From: an uncultured Bacteroidales bacterium
GTDB taxonomy: Bacteria; Bacteroidota; Bacteroidia; Bacteroidales; UBA3663
Reading direction: 5' to 3'
Length of the DNA stretch: 48,000 nucleotides
Assembly (NCBI GenBank): GCA_905235375.1
Contig: CAJOLH010000020.1
Location: 1 to 48,000 of the forward strand
Positions within the stretch are counted from its first letter, which is position 1; the number at the start of each line of letters is the position of its first letter. Below are positions 16,964 to 24,917 of the stretch, piece by piece. The translations under genes were made by a program, and so were the position numbers. Below the pieces are notes generated by a model, which saw nothing but the letters and a program-made list of their open reading frames with translations, was not told the origin of the DNA and did not search any database.

Positions 16964-18499
16964 TTACTTGGCGTAAGCAACTGAACGCGTTTCGCGAATC
17001 ACGGTGATCTTGACCTGTCCGGGGTAGGTCATCTCGGTCTGGATCTTGCGGGCGATATCGGTGGAGAGTTTCTCCGATTCGGCATCGCTGATCTTGTCGG
17101 CACCGACGATGACACGCAGTTCACGACCAGCCTGGATGGCATACGACTTGATGACCCCGGGATAGGACTGTGCCAGGTTCTCAAGGTCGTTGAGTCGCTT
17201 GATGTATGCTTCGACAATCTCACGACGGGCACCTGGACGGGCACCCGAGATGGCATCGCAGATCTGCACGATGGGCGCGATGATGGAGGTCATTTCGCAC
17301 TCCTCGTGGTGGGCGGCGATGGCATTGACGATGTCGGGCTTCTCCTTGTACTCCTCGGCGATCTTTGCGCCAAGCAGTGCGTGCGGCAGTTCGGGTTCGT
17401 CGTCGGGCACTTTGCCGATGTCGTGGAGCAGACCTGCGCGGCGCGCCTTCTTGACATTCAGTCCGAGCTCGGCTGCCATGATGGCGCAAAGGTTGGCCGT
17501 CTCACGCGCATGTTGCAGCAGGTTCTGACCGTAGGACGAACGATACTTCATCTTGCCGATCATGCGGATAAGTTCGGGATGCAGGCCGTGCACACCCATG
17601 TCGATACAGGTGCGCTTGCCGGTCTCGATGATCTCTTCTTCGAGCTGCTTCCTGACCTTGGCCACCACTTCCTCGATGCGAGCGGGATGGATGCGACCGT
17701 CGAGCACCAGCTGATGGAGGGCGAGACGAGCCACTTCGCGGCGTACAGGGTCGAAGCAGGAGAGGACAATGGCTTCGGGCGTGTCGTCCACGACAACTTC
17801 GACACCGGTGGCAGCTTCCAAGGCGCGGATGTTGCGGCCCTCACGGCCGATGATGCGACCCTTCACCTCGTCGGAGTCGATGTGGAAGACGGTGACGGAG
17901 TTCTCGACAGCCGTCTCGGTAGCGACACGCTGGATGGTCTTGATGACAATCGACTTGGCCTCCTTGTTGGCAGTCATGCGGGCATCGTCCATGATCTCGT
18001 TGATGTAGCTGGCTGCCTCGGTCTTTGCCTCGTCCTTCAGTCCTTCGATGAGGTTCTTCTTGGCCTCTTCGGCGCTCAGTCCGGCAATCTGCTCCAGCAT
18101 CTTGCGCCCTTCGGCAATGTTGGCATCGGCTTCCTTCTTCTTCTGCTCCACAAGGTCGAGCTGCTTCTGCAGGTTCTGACGGGTGTTGTCGTTGTCGTTG
18201 ATGCGACGATCCAGTTCGCTCTGCTTCTGCTGGAGCTGCTGTTGCTGCTGCTTGATGCGCTGCTCGTTCTGCTGGATCTTCTGGTTGCGCTGATTGGCCT
18301 GTCGGTCCAGTTCGCTCTGCATACGGCTGATCTTTTCCTTTGCCTCAATGAGTTTTTGCTCCTTGAGGAGTTCGCCTTCCTTTTCGGCCTCAGCCAGGGC
18401 TTTCTTGAAGGTCTTGCCCAGGAATGTGTTCCATATAGCGAAAACGATAACGCCTCCGATGACGAAACCGATGATCGCTGCTAAGATTATAGATGTCAT
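16964..18499 (-). CDS. rny: Ribonuclease Y
   Basis: RNase Y is a membrane-anchored endoribonuclease that starts mRNA decay. The 511-residue product has a single N-terminal transmembrane helix (about 3-23), a very long coiled coil rich in Gln and Glu (about 30-160), a KH domain ([10 protein letters not shown] at 214-223) and an HD domain (LLHDIGK, H359 and D360 as metal ligands). The length is close to the 520 residues usual for the family. It follows zapA by 117 nt; that spacer carries a small hairpin (around 18560-18585). ricT and gldH follow on the same strand. Confidence 0.97.
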   Translation of the reverse strand: MTSIILAAIIGFVIGGVIVFAIWNTFLGKTFKKALAEAEKEGELLKEQKLIEAKEKISRMQSELDRQANQRNQKIQQNEQRIKQQQQQLQQKQSELDRRINDNDNTRQNLQKQLDLVEQKKKEADANIAEGRKMLEQIAGLSAEEAKKNLIEGLKDEAKTEAASYINEIMDDARMTANKEAKSIVIKTIQRVATETAVENSVTVFHIDSDEVKGRIIGREGRNIRALEAATGVEVVVDDTPEAIVLSCFDPVRREVARLALHQLVLDGRIHPARIEEVVAKVRKQLEEEIIETGKRTCIDMGVHGLHPELIRMIGKMKYRSSYGQNLLQHARETANLCAIMAAELGLNVKKARRAGLLHDIGKVPDDEPELPHALLGAKIAEEYKEKPDIVNAIAAHHEECEMTSIIAPIVQICDAISGARPGARREIVEAYIKRLNDLENLAQSYPGVIKSYAIQAGRELRVIVGADKISDAESEKLSTDIARKIQTEMTYPGQVKITVIRETRSVAYAK

Positions 18500-18616
18500 T
18501 GATAGAACAGTGATTGAAAGTATATAATTGAGTTAAAAATGTGCAAAGCAGCAGTGCCGACAATCCCGTAAAAGGGATGCCGGTAAGCGATGGATGCATG
18601 ATGGAAAAGGGATGGG

Positions 18617-18925
18617 TCAGGAGGGGGTGCCGTCCGCGCCAAGGAACTCCTGCAAATCGGCCACGATGTTTGCCAGATTGGCTTCCGTAGCCTCCAGATT
18701 GGCATTATTGCCCTGCTTTTGGCACACTACCGCCAAATCGATGGCAGCCATGGCCATCAGTCGTTCGGAGGGGAGATGTGAGCCTCGGAATTTGGTACTG
18801 TAGGCAATGAGTCGTCGGTTCACCATACGGGCGGCCTCACGAAAGATAGGTTCTTCCTTGGGATCGACCCATAGGGGGTAGATCGACTCTCCGACCTGTA
18901 TATTGATTCTGATCTTCTTATCCAT
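18617..18925 (-). CDS. zapA: Cell division protein ZapA
   Basis: ZapA binds FtsZ filaments and promotes Z-ring assembly. I use the ATG at 18925 (MDKKIRINIQVGESIYPLWV), giving 102 residues; upstream in-frame ATG at 18949 lies inside the preceding gene. The short beta-rich N-terminus followed by REAARMVNRRLIAY and a helical region ending in a leucine-rich coiled coil fits the family. The gene overlaps the end of the preceding coiled-coil gene by 8 nt, and the two are likely translated together. The zapA then rny order is common in Bacteroidota. Confidence 0.9.
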   Translation of the reverse strand: MDKKIRINIQVGESIYPLWVDPKEEPIFREAARMVNRRLIAYSTKFRGSHLPSERLMAMAAIDLAVVCQKQGNNANLEATEANLANIVADLQEFLGADGTPS

Positions 18926-19217
18926 GTTGCAACGTCTGGATGCAAGCATCTATCTCGCTTACCATGGCGAGGTACAGTTTCTTCAGCCGTTCCACCTGCT
19001 CGGGGTCGTTGCCCGAAGCTGCCAGCCCAGTCTGGAGATACTGGTATTTTCTGTCGAGCTCGGCTTTCTCCTTCTCCAGTTGCCTGCACTTTTCCTGCTG
19101 TTCGTCAAGTTGCCGTTGCAAGTCCTTTGCGCGGGCTTCAGCCTCCGTGCAACGAAGCTTGAGACGGTCAATCAGCACGCGCAAGTCGTCGGTCAGTTTG
19201 CGAAAGTCGATACTCAT
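18918..19217 (-). CDS. Small coiled-coil protein upstream of zapA
   Basis: The 99-residue product is almost entirely heptad-like helix (LKLRCTEAEARAKDLQRQLD and on to about residue 60), then a short loop and another helix (ERLKKLYLAMVSEIDACIQT). It has no signal. Its position directly before zapA, with 8 nt overlap, suggests a division-linked partner in the style of ZapB, but length and sequence give no firm family. It is the first gene of the zapA-rny-ricT-gldH unit, with a promoter at 19234-19264. Confidence 0.7.
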   Translation of the reverse strand: MSIDFRKLTDDLRVLIDRLKLRCTEAEARAKDLQRQLDEQQEKCRQLEKEKAELDRKYQYLQTGLAASGNDPEQVERLKKLYLAMVSEIDACIQTLQHG

Positions 19218-19233
19218 GACAAAAAATTGTGTG

Positions 19234-19264
19234 CGAAGATAGGTATTTTTTTGTTATTGTCAAA
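19234..19264 (-). promoter_or_regulatory. Promoter of the coiled-coil/zapA/rny unit
   Basis: Minus strand: TTTG (19264-19261), 19-nt spacer, TATCTTCG (19241-19234), one mismatch from the -7 consensus. The start codon is at 19217, about 16 nt past the -7 box. Confidence 0.6.
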
Positions 19265-19270
19265 ATAAAA

Positions 19271-19295
19271 GCCCCGATTTTTACAAAATCAGGGC
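19271..19295 (-). terminator. Terminator after the DUF3109 gene
   Basis: On the minus strand, GCCCTGATTTTGTAAAAATCGGGGC-type sequence folds into a 10-bp stem with one mismatch and is followed by TTTTATTTT. It sits between the DUF3109 gene (ends 19324) and the zapA-unit promoter. Confidence 0.8.
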
Positions 19296-19323
19296 AAATT
19301 TTCCTCGTTTTCGGTCGATTTTT

Positions 19324-19965
19324 TCATATCATACCGATTTTTTTCATCTCATTTGCACAAATTTCCAATTCCTTGTACCATCCCTCGCCGAATCGCCGAA
19401 TCAGCCCCTCACGCGCGCATTGATAGACGTACATTTCCCTTTTCCGACCAAGTTTGCGGGCACATCCGCACATCGCAGGCTGCCTGTCGTAGTTCACAGC
19501 AGTGTATTCGCCGATCTTCTTCAGTCGGATGGGGTAGAGCTGGCAGGAGATGGGCTTGATGAATGGTTCCTTGCCATTGCGGTAGCCTGGCAGTGTAGAG
19601 AATTTGCCCTGTCGGAAGGCTTTCTCGATGGCACAGAGGCAAGCGCCTTTGAGCGGAGCATCGACGTCGGCATCGTTGTAGGTGCAGAACACGCAATCGC
19701 GCCCATCGACGACCGTTGTCACCCAATCGCCTGCCTTGTCCTTGAAGCAGGGGCCCGACTCGCGCAGCGTCTTTTGCCCACGGGGAGTGAGGTCATCCCA
19801 TACGATGGGGATAACCTCCTGCATGGCTTGGAGTTCGTCGTCGTCGAGGGGTGCGCCGCTGTCGCCTTCGCTGTTGCAGCAGTTGCCTTTGCAGATGCTT
19901 AGGTCACAGCAGAACGCTTCCGATAGCACGTCTTCGCTCACCAATGTGTCGCCGATGTGGATCAT
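19324..19965 (-). CDS. DUF3109 cysteine-rich protein
   Basis: The 213-residue product matches DUF3109, a Bacteroidota family of unknown function. It is rich in cysteine with clusters FCCDLSICKGNCC (about 18-30), DCVFC, GACLCAIE, SCQLYPIR and MCGCARK, a pattern like the YkgJ-type zinc/iron cluster proteins. No signal peptide is seen, so it is cytoplasmic. It follows the AAA ATPase gene by 38 nt on the same strand and is probably co-transcribed from the promoter at 21204. What metal it holds and what it does are not known. Confidence 0.85.
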   Translation of the reverse strand: MIHIGDTLVSEDVLSEAFCCDLSICKGNCCNSEGDSGAPLDDDELQAMQEVIPIVWDDLTPRGQKTLRESGPCFKDKAGDWVTTVVDGRDCVFCTYNDADVDAPLKGACLCAIEKAFRQGKFSTLPGYRNGKEPFIKPISCQLYPIRLKKIGEYTAVNYDRQPAMCGCARKLGRKREMYVYQCAREGLIRRFGEGWYKELEICANEMKKIGMI

Positions 19966-20003
19966 GTCAGTTAACAGTTAATAATGCAACTTTCCCTGGA
20001 AGG

Positions 20004-21107
20004 TTAAAGATTTGCGATGAACTTCATCAGCTTGTCGTAAATCTTGGGTGTGTTGTCGAGGATGAAGAGAATGGCCTTGGGGTAGGCATTCTTTTCGAAC
20101 ACCGAAGCGAAGTGGGCAATGGCCTCCTGGTTCTTCGCTTTTTCGAGCATCGTGTAGTAGGCCAGCAGGTTGCTGGTGATGGTCTGCAAGGACTCTTTCT
20201 TGATGTCGCCGGCCTCCAGATAGCGGAAGATGCCGTCGTTGACGATGGCGAACTGATGCAGCTTGTATTTAGCGAGGATGGCTTTGCAGCGATCGAAGTT
20301 GAGCAGTACCTCCATGCCCGAGAGTACCTTGTTGCCGGTGATTGAGCCGAAGAATCGGCTGGTGGCGGCGGGACCTACGATGCCTGCCACGAGCTTCTTG
20401 TGCAGTTCGTTCAGCTCCTCCTTGCCCAAGAGCACATCCGACACTTTCTTCCAGGCACGGCGGTCGGGCGTCTTGTCGAGTCCGGTGTCGATGCCGGCCT
20501 TCTGCCCTTCGTTGCCATCGAGCCATATGCCTTCGTTCTGGATGAACGACACCACGCGGTAGTCGAGTTGCTCCTTTTCGGCCCAGAGCAGCCATTCGTT
20601 GATGGTGGGACGGAAGTTGTAGATGTTGAATCGTGAAACGAGAGCCGGGTCAAGGTCGGTCAACTGGTATTCTTCTCCTGCATTGACCGCCGAGATGATG
20701 CGCGACCCTTCGGGCAGCAGTCGGCCGGCCAGTTTGCGGTTGAGCGCAAGGTCCATGATGGTCTGCAGCACTTCGGGACGGGCACGGTTGAGTTCGTCGA
20801 GGAAGAGCACGATGGGCTCGTTGTTGAGCGGCCACCAGTAGGGAGGGATAAATTCTGTGCGAACAGTGACATGATTCCCGTTGGCACCTGTCGAGAACTC
20901 AGCCTTCGAAGGCAGACCGATGAGGTCGCCCGGATCGGACATCTGACCCAGGAAGAGGGCGACAACCTTCATGCCTTTTGCTGAGAAATATTGTGTAAGG
21001 ATCTCGCTTTTGCCTATGCCGTGCCGTCCCACAAGCATGATGTTTTGCGTGGAGGGAGTCTGGTCGAGGATTTCCAGCAGATCCTGTGTCGTGATGTTGA
21101 TGCCCAT
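20004..21107 (-). CDS. MoxR-like AAA+ ATPase
   Basis: I set the start at 21107 (MGINITTQDLLEILDQ), giving 367 residues. The frame is open further to 21248, but a strong promoter (21204-21235) lies inside that extension, so it cannot be translated from this transcript. Walker A is GRHGIGKS (27-34), Walker B LFLDE (101-105) followed by LNRARPEV, and a sensor-like ISAVN is present, all typical of MoxR/AAA_5 proteins. Such ATPases usually work with a von Willebrand A protein encoded nearby to mature metal enzymes or act as chaperones; here the neighbour is a DUF3109 cysteine-rich protein and no VWA gene is visible. The partner is therefore open. Confidence 0.87.
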   Translation of the reverse strand: MGINITTQDLLEILDQTPSTQNIMLVGRHGIGKSEILTQYFSAKGMKVVALFLGQMSDPGDLIGLPSKAEFSTGANGNHVTVRTEFIPPYWWPLNNEPIVLFLDELNRARPEVLQTIMDLALNRKLAGRLLPEGSRIISAVNAGEEYQLTDLDPALVSRFNIYNFRPTINEWLLWAEKEQLDYRVVSFIQNEGIWLDGNEGQKAGIDTGLDKTPDRRAWKKVSDVLLGKEELNELHKKLVAGIVGPAATSRFFGSITGNKVLSGMEVLLNFDRCKAILAKYKLHQFAIVNDGIFRYLEAGDIKKESLQTITSNLLAYYTMLEKAKNQEAIAHFASVFEKNAYPKAILFILDNTPKIYDKLMKFIANL

Positions 21108-21203
21108 TTTTATATTATATAAAGGTGTAAATCGTAGATGGATGGCCTCTTGTCCAAAATGAGGCTTCCTTTTTTTTGTTTCGATATGTCGAAATGGACG
21201 CTG

Positions 21204-21235
21204 CAAAGTTACGCCAAATTTTATGAAAAAGCAAA
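21204..21235 (-). promoter_or_regulatory. Promoter of the AAA ATPase-DUF3109 unit
   Basis: Minus strand: TTTG (21235-21232), 20-nt spacer, TAACTTTG (21211-21204), a full match to the consensus. It implies a leader of about 90 nt before the ATG at 21107 and rules out the longer start at 21248. Confidence 0.85.
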
Positions 21236-21293
21236 TTATTGGGTGCAAAAATATGTTTTAGGACATATTTGCCCTAAATAATCGACAAAAAAT

Positions 21294-21324
21294 TTTGTGT
21301 TTTCCTCGAAATGATTTAACTTTG
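21294..21324 (+). promoter_or_regulatory. Promoter of the dcuB-type gene
   Basis: TTTG (21294-21297), a 19-nt spacer and TAACTTTG (21317-21324) match the consensus fully. It is divergent from the promoter at 21204-21235, and gives a leader of about 70 nt. Confidence 0.85.
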
Positions 21325-21401
21325 TACCCGCGATTTATTCAAGTCTTGCAGATTGAATAAAGAGTTGTCTTAAATTTTTTACCTTAATAATATTAGTTAT
21401 T

Positions 21402-22775
21402 ATGTTCCTAATGGTTCTTGAGCTGCTTATCGTTTTAGGAGCGCTCTATGTTGGTTCACGCTACGGCAGTCTTGCCCTTGGTGCCATTTCCGGTATTGGT
21501 TTGGCCATTCTCGTCTTCGGTTTCCACCTGAAACCAGGCACACCACCTACCGATGTTATCTACATAATCATCGCCGCTGTTACCTGTGCCGGTATGCTGC
21601 AGGCAGCTGGTGGTATGGACTGGATGATTCAGATAGCGGAAAAGTTGTTGCGCAAGCATCCGAACAACATTACTTTCCTTGCACCTCTCTGCACATTCTT
21701 CCTTACGGTGTTTGTAGGTACGGGCCATGTCGTTTACACCCTTATGCCCATTATCTGTGACATCGCGCTGAAGAAGGGTATTCGTCCCGAGCGTCCTTGT
21801 GGTGTTGCCTCCGTGGCCTCGCAGGTGGGCATCACTTGCTCGCCTATCGCCGCCGCCGTTGTTTCGTTCACCACTATCTCGGCTGCCAATGGCTTTGAGG
21901 TCAGCAATCTTCAGGTCATCGCCATCACCATCCCCGCCTGCCTTTGCGGTCTGATGGCTGCTGCTGCTGCCAGCTACAAGCGAGGCCTCGACCTCGATAA
22001 GGATCCTGAGTTCCAGGCACGTTGCCAGGACCCCGAGCTTTATAAGTACATGTATGGCAACTCTGCTACCTTGCTCGATAAGGAAATCACGCCAGAGGCC
22101 AAGCGTTCGGTTTATATCTTCCTCTGTGCTCTCGGTGTCATCGTCCTCTTCTCAATCTGCCAAATCATCGGTTATGATATCCGTCCTAACTTCGAAACCG
22201 GCAAGATCTTGGCTGACGGCACGCCGGAGGTCAAACCTTTGAAGATGAATCTCATCATCCAGATTGTCATGATTGCCGCCGCTGCATTTATGATTCTGTT
22301 CTCCAATGCTAAGCCGAAGAAGGCCGTTTCGGGTGCCGTATGGCAGTCGGGTATGGTTGCCGTAGTCGCTATCTATGGCATCGCTTGGTTGGCCGACACC
22401 TACTTCAACAACTACATGACTGAGATGCAGAATAGCCTGCAGGGCATCGTCGCCGAGTATCCGTGGGCCATCGCATTCGCATTCTTCGCCGTGTCGGTAC
22501 TCATCAACTCGCAGGGAGCCGTGGTTGTGGCCATGCTTCCACTGGCTTACTCGCTTGGCATCGAAGGCCCCGTCCTCCTCGGCTTGCTCCCATCGGTTTA
22601 CGGATACTTCTTCATCCCCAACTATCCTTCGGATATTGCAACTGTGAACTTCGACCGTTCGGGCACCACCGTCATCGGCAAGTACCTCTTGAACCACTCG
22701 TTCATGATGCCAGGCCTGATTTCAGTTATCGTTTCCTGTCTTGTGGGTTATGGCTTGATTACAATCTTCTATTGA
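21402..22775 (+). CDS. dcuB: Anaerobic C4-dicarboxylate transporter, DcuB type
   Basis: Dcu carriers exchange fumarate, malate, aspartate and succinate across the inner membrane during fumarate respiration. The 457-residue product has about 11-12 hydrophobic segments and clear Dcu blocks: ALGAISGIGLAILVFGFHLK, MLQAAGGMDWMIQIAEKLLR, FVGTGHVVYTLMPIICDIAL and IRPERPCGVASVASQVGIT. By eye the N-terminal 150 residues resemble E. coli DcuB more than DcuC. Succinate export is expected in Bacteroidales, so succinate efflux is a reasonable role. The gene is monocistronic, ending in the terminator at 22793-22826. Confidence 0.92.
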   Translation: MFLMVLELLIVLGALYVGSRYGSLALGAISGIGLAILVFGFHLKPGTPPTDVIYIIIAAVTCAGMLQAAGGMDWMIQIAEKLLRKHPNNITFLAPLCTFFLTVFVGTGHVVYTLMPIICDIALKKGIRPERPCGVASVASQVGITCSPIAAAVVSFTTISAANGFEVSNLQVIAITIPACLCGLMAAAAASYKRGLDLDKDPEFQARCQDPELYKYMYGNSATLLDKEITPEAKRSVYIFLCALGVIVLFSICQIIGYDIRPNFETGKILADGTPEVKPLKMNLIIQIVMIAAAAFMILFSNAKPKKAVSGAVWQSGMVAVVAIYGIAWLADTYFNNYMTEMQNSLQGIVAEYPWAIAFAFFAVSVLINSQGAVVVAMLPLAYSLGIEGPVLLGLLPSVYGYFFIPNYPSDIATVNFDRSGTTVIGKYLLNHSFMMPGLISVIVSCLVGYGLITIFY

Positions 22776-22792
22776 TTCGTGATAAAATAATA

Positions 22793-22826
22793 AATAAAGC
22801 GTCGGGACTTGTCCCGGCGCTTTATT
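22793..22826. terminator. Bidirectional terminator between convergent genes
   Basis: AATAAAGCGTCGGGAC (22793-22808) pairs with GTCCCGGCGCTTTATT (22811-22826) with a single mismatch; A- and T-rich flanks serve both strands. It separates the dcuB-type gene from the convergent regulator gene ending at 22847. Confidence 0.9.
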
Positions 22827-22846
22827 GTTATAATAGTTGTTCTTGA

Positions 22847-23824
22847 TCAAGAATAGGGGAAGTCCTTAATGTCTTCGATCGAGACGATGCCGTTCACGAT
22901 GGCGTAGATGACAAGACCGGCAGGGGAGTGGATGCCGAGTTTTCGTGCGATGTTGCGGCGATGTGTCAGCACAGTGTGGATCGAGATGAAAAGATGGTCG
23001 GCAATCTCCTTGTTCGTCAGACCTTTCACCACCCCTGTGATGATTTCCTTCTCGCGGTCGCTGAGCGCATCCTTCTCCAAGATGCTGTCGCTTGTGTTGT
23101 CGTCGATGTCTTCGTTGACATCTATTTGACTTTCGAGGAGCGAGACGACGGGGATGAAGATGGTGTCTTCGAATTGGGTGTGGCTGTTGAGGTCGTTCTC
23201 AAATTCGAAAAGGTGGAGCAGGGCATCGTTGAGTTGCTCCTTATGCGACGAGGTAGGACAGTATCGGATGATGATGTTCTTCAGATCGGACATCTTTTGT
23301 GCGATCAGTTTGTCATGATCCTTATGAACGCGATCGCTCTCGAAGTTGGCGAGGCAGATGTCGGCCTTGCGTTTGCCTTGGAGCAGGCCTTCCACGTAGT
23401 TGAAGAAATGCTCCGATTCATAGTTCTGGTGCTTGGCTATTTCGGCCACGTAATCGTCGAAGAACTTGAGGATGAGGAAGCCGATCTCGTTGTTGGTCGA
23501 GCAATCGACCGAATCGACAAATTCGCGACGGATGCTCGGAAGCATAAAATCGAGGAAGAAGTTGTGGCTATTTCGCAAGTAGGTCAGCAGACTTCCCACG
23601 TTAAGCGACGTGAATTCGTCGAACGAGGGTTTGACACCTTGACTGATGAAGTTGCACACGGCGATGAATGTTTCGGTGTCAACATTGTTCTCTTTGCAAA
23701 CCTGTTCCACACATTTGTCGCCGAATCCCAGTGCAATGCCGAATCGGCTAAGCACCTGCAGCAACTTGAAGTCATCGCTGATGAGTTCGGCCAATGAGTC
23801 GTTTGCCTTATATTTGTGTCCCAT
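22847..23824 (-). CDS. ScdA_N-hemerythrin-LuxR regulator (putative oxygen/NO-responsive)
   Basis: The 325-residue protein joins three parts. Residues about 14-58 (FKLLQVLSRFGIALGFGDKC then a helix and CNF) look like the ScdA_N/DUF542 domain of RIC (YtfE/ScdA) proteins. Residues about 75-232 form a helical bundle with candidate di-iron ligands H87, H132/H139, H167/H170 and H215 plus E219 in HTQFEDTIFIP, like the H..xEd.ifP motif of hemerythrin domains. Residues about 252-312 are a LuxR/GerE HTH (LSDREKEIITGVVKGLTNKE). RIC proteins repair iron-sulfur clusters and respond to NO; this fusion could sense oxygen or NO and bind DNA. It begins 3 nt after the ion-channel stop codon, so the two are coupled. 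Confidence 0.82.
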   Translation of the reverse strand: MGHKYKANDSLAELISDDFKLLQVLSRFGIALGFGDKCVEQVCKENNVDTETFIAVCNFISQGVKPSFDEFTSLNVGSLLTYLRNSHNFFLDFMLPSIRREFVDSVDCSTNNEIGFLILKFFDDYVAEIAKHQNYESEHFFNYVEGLLQGKRKADICLANFESDRVHKDHDKLIAQKMSDLKNIIIRYCPTSSHKEQLNDALLHLFEFENDLNSHTQFEDTIFIPVVSLLESQIDVNEDIDDNTSDSILEKDALSDREKEIITGVVKGLTNKEIADHLFISIHTVLTHRRNIARKLGIHSPAGLVIYAIVNGIVSIEDIKDFPYS

Positions 23825-23827
23825 TCG

Positions 23828-24736
23828 TTATTGATTATTACTCTCTATTTCTTCTTTTTTAGTTTTATCTTTGCTTGCCTTTGTCTTTTCGGTTGGCTCC
23901 AAGTCAGAGCCGCAGTATTTGCAGAACAAGGCATCCTTGTCATGCCCGATCTTTCCGCAGTTGGGGCAGACACGGCGTATCTGCTTCCTGTTGTTCTTGA
24001 CCATCTCTGAAGTTACGATGGCAGGAGGCACGGCCATCATCGTATAGCCCAAGAGCATAACTAAGGTGCTGAAGAACCGACCTATGCTGGTCACCGGAGT
24101 GATGTCGCCATATCCCACAGTTGTCATGGTCACTACTGCCCAATAGATGCTTGTAGGGATGCTGGTGTATTGCGACCCTGGCACACCATTCTCTACAATG
24201 AACATCACCGTGCCCAGGCATATCACCACAATCACTATGAACAGAAAGAAGAAGATCATCTTGTGGAGAGAGTCCTTGATTGACTTGAGCAGGAGATGCC
24301 CCTCTTCGAGGAATGAGAACAGCTTGAAGATGCGGAATATGCGGATCAGTCGGAACGATCGGAGCAGGAGCATATAGCGTGCGCCGTGCAGAAAGATTCC
24401 AAGGTACATCGGAAGGATCGACAGGAAGTCGATGATGCCGAAGAAACTGAATGCGTAGGCACGGGGCTTGGGCGAGCAGTAGAGACGCACAAGATACTCT
24501 GCCGTAAAGAATATGGTGAGCAGATATTCCAGCACAACAAAGGAACGCATGACCCATAGATGATTGCGAAACAGGGAGTCGCACATCACGATGAAGATGC
24601 TGAGAATGATGGCGATGATCAGAATGACATCAAATTTCTTGCCAGCTTCAGTTTCGCTGCCGAAGACGATTCTATAAAGTTTGTCCTTCAGTTCCTGGTT
24701 GGCCATTAGGTTGTTCCATCGTTGTTTTAGTGTCAT
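23828..24736 (-). CDS. Voltage-gated-type K+ channel with C-terminal zinc ribbon
   Basis: I use the ATG at 24736 (MTLKQRWNNL), giving 302 residues, because a -7 box at 24757-24764 lies inside the longer frame to 24790. The protein has six transmembrane segments, an arginine-rich S4 (RSFRLIRIFRIFKLF, about 126-140) and a pore with selectivity filter TTVGYGD (205-211), i.e. the Kv/ion_trans family. After S6 it carries a four-cysteine zinc ribbon CPNCGKIG...FCKYC (C257, C260, C272, C275), then a Lys/Glu-rich tail. Bacterial Kv-like channels often have cytoplasmic tails that tune gating; a zinc ribbon is less usual. It is translated just ahead of the hemerythrin-LuxR regulator, which suggests a shared physiological role. 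Confidence 0.88.
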   Translation of the reverse strand: MTLKQRWNNLMANQELKDKLYRIVFGSETEAGKKFDVILIIAIILSIFIVMCDSLFRNHLWVMRSFVVLEYLLTIFFTAEYLVRLYCSPKPRAYAFSFFGIIDFLSILPMYLGIFLHGARYMLLLRSFRLIRIFRIFKLFSFLEEGHLLLKSIKDSLHKMIFFFLFIVIVVICLGTVMFIVENGVPGSQYTSIPTSIYWAVVTMTTVGYGDITPVTSIGRFFSTLVMLLGYTMMAVPPAIVTSEMVKNNRKQIRRVCPNCGKIGHDKDALFCKYCGSDLEPTEKTKASKDKTKKEEIESNNQ

Positions 24737-24756
24737 ATTGTCAAGCATTAGTGATG

Positions 24757-24764
24757 CAAAGATA
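24757..24764 (-). promoter_or_regulatory. -7 element of the channel/regulator operon
   Basis: The minus-strand TATCTTTG at 24764-24757 matches the consensus. The nearest TTTTG lies 23 nt upstream, slightly further than the usual 19-21, so the promoter is probable but not ideal. It lies about 20 nt before the ATG at 24736. Confidence 0.55.
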
Positions 24765-24833
24765 GGCGTTTTTGCAATATGATGGTGCAAAAATCATATA
24801 AAAAATGACTAAAATCTATAGAAATTCACACAT

Positions 24834-24868
24834 TTTGCATTATGTTGTTTGTTTTTTTGCTAACTTTG
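24834..24868 (+). promoter_or_regulatory. Promoter of the SLC13-type transporter gene
   Basis: TAACTTTG at 24861-24868 is a perfect -7 box; the nearest TTTG (24834-24837) is 23 nt upstream. This mirrors the 23-nt spacing of the divergent channel promoter. The leader to the ATG at 24918 is about 45 nt. Confidence 0.6.
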
Positions 24869-24917
24869 CCGCCACAAATCGATACTTTAGCACATTTCAA
24901 TTTTCAATCTTAAAGAC

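Noticed and set aside
18500..18616. 6S RNA between zapA and rny
   Set aside because: In some bacteria 6S RNA sits next to zapA, but this gap of about 117 nt is too short for a full 6S RNA and shows only one small hairpin.
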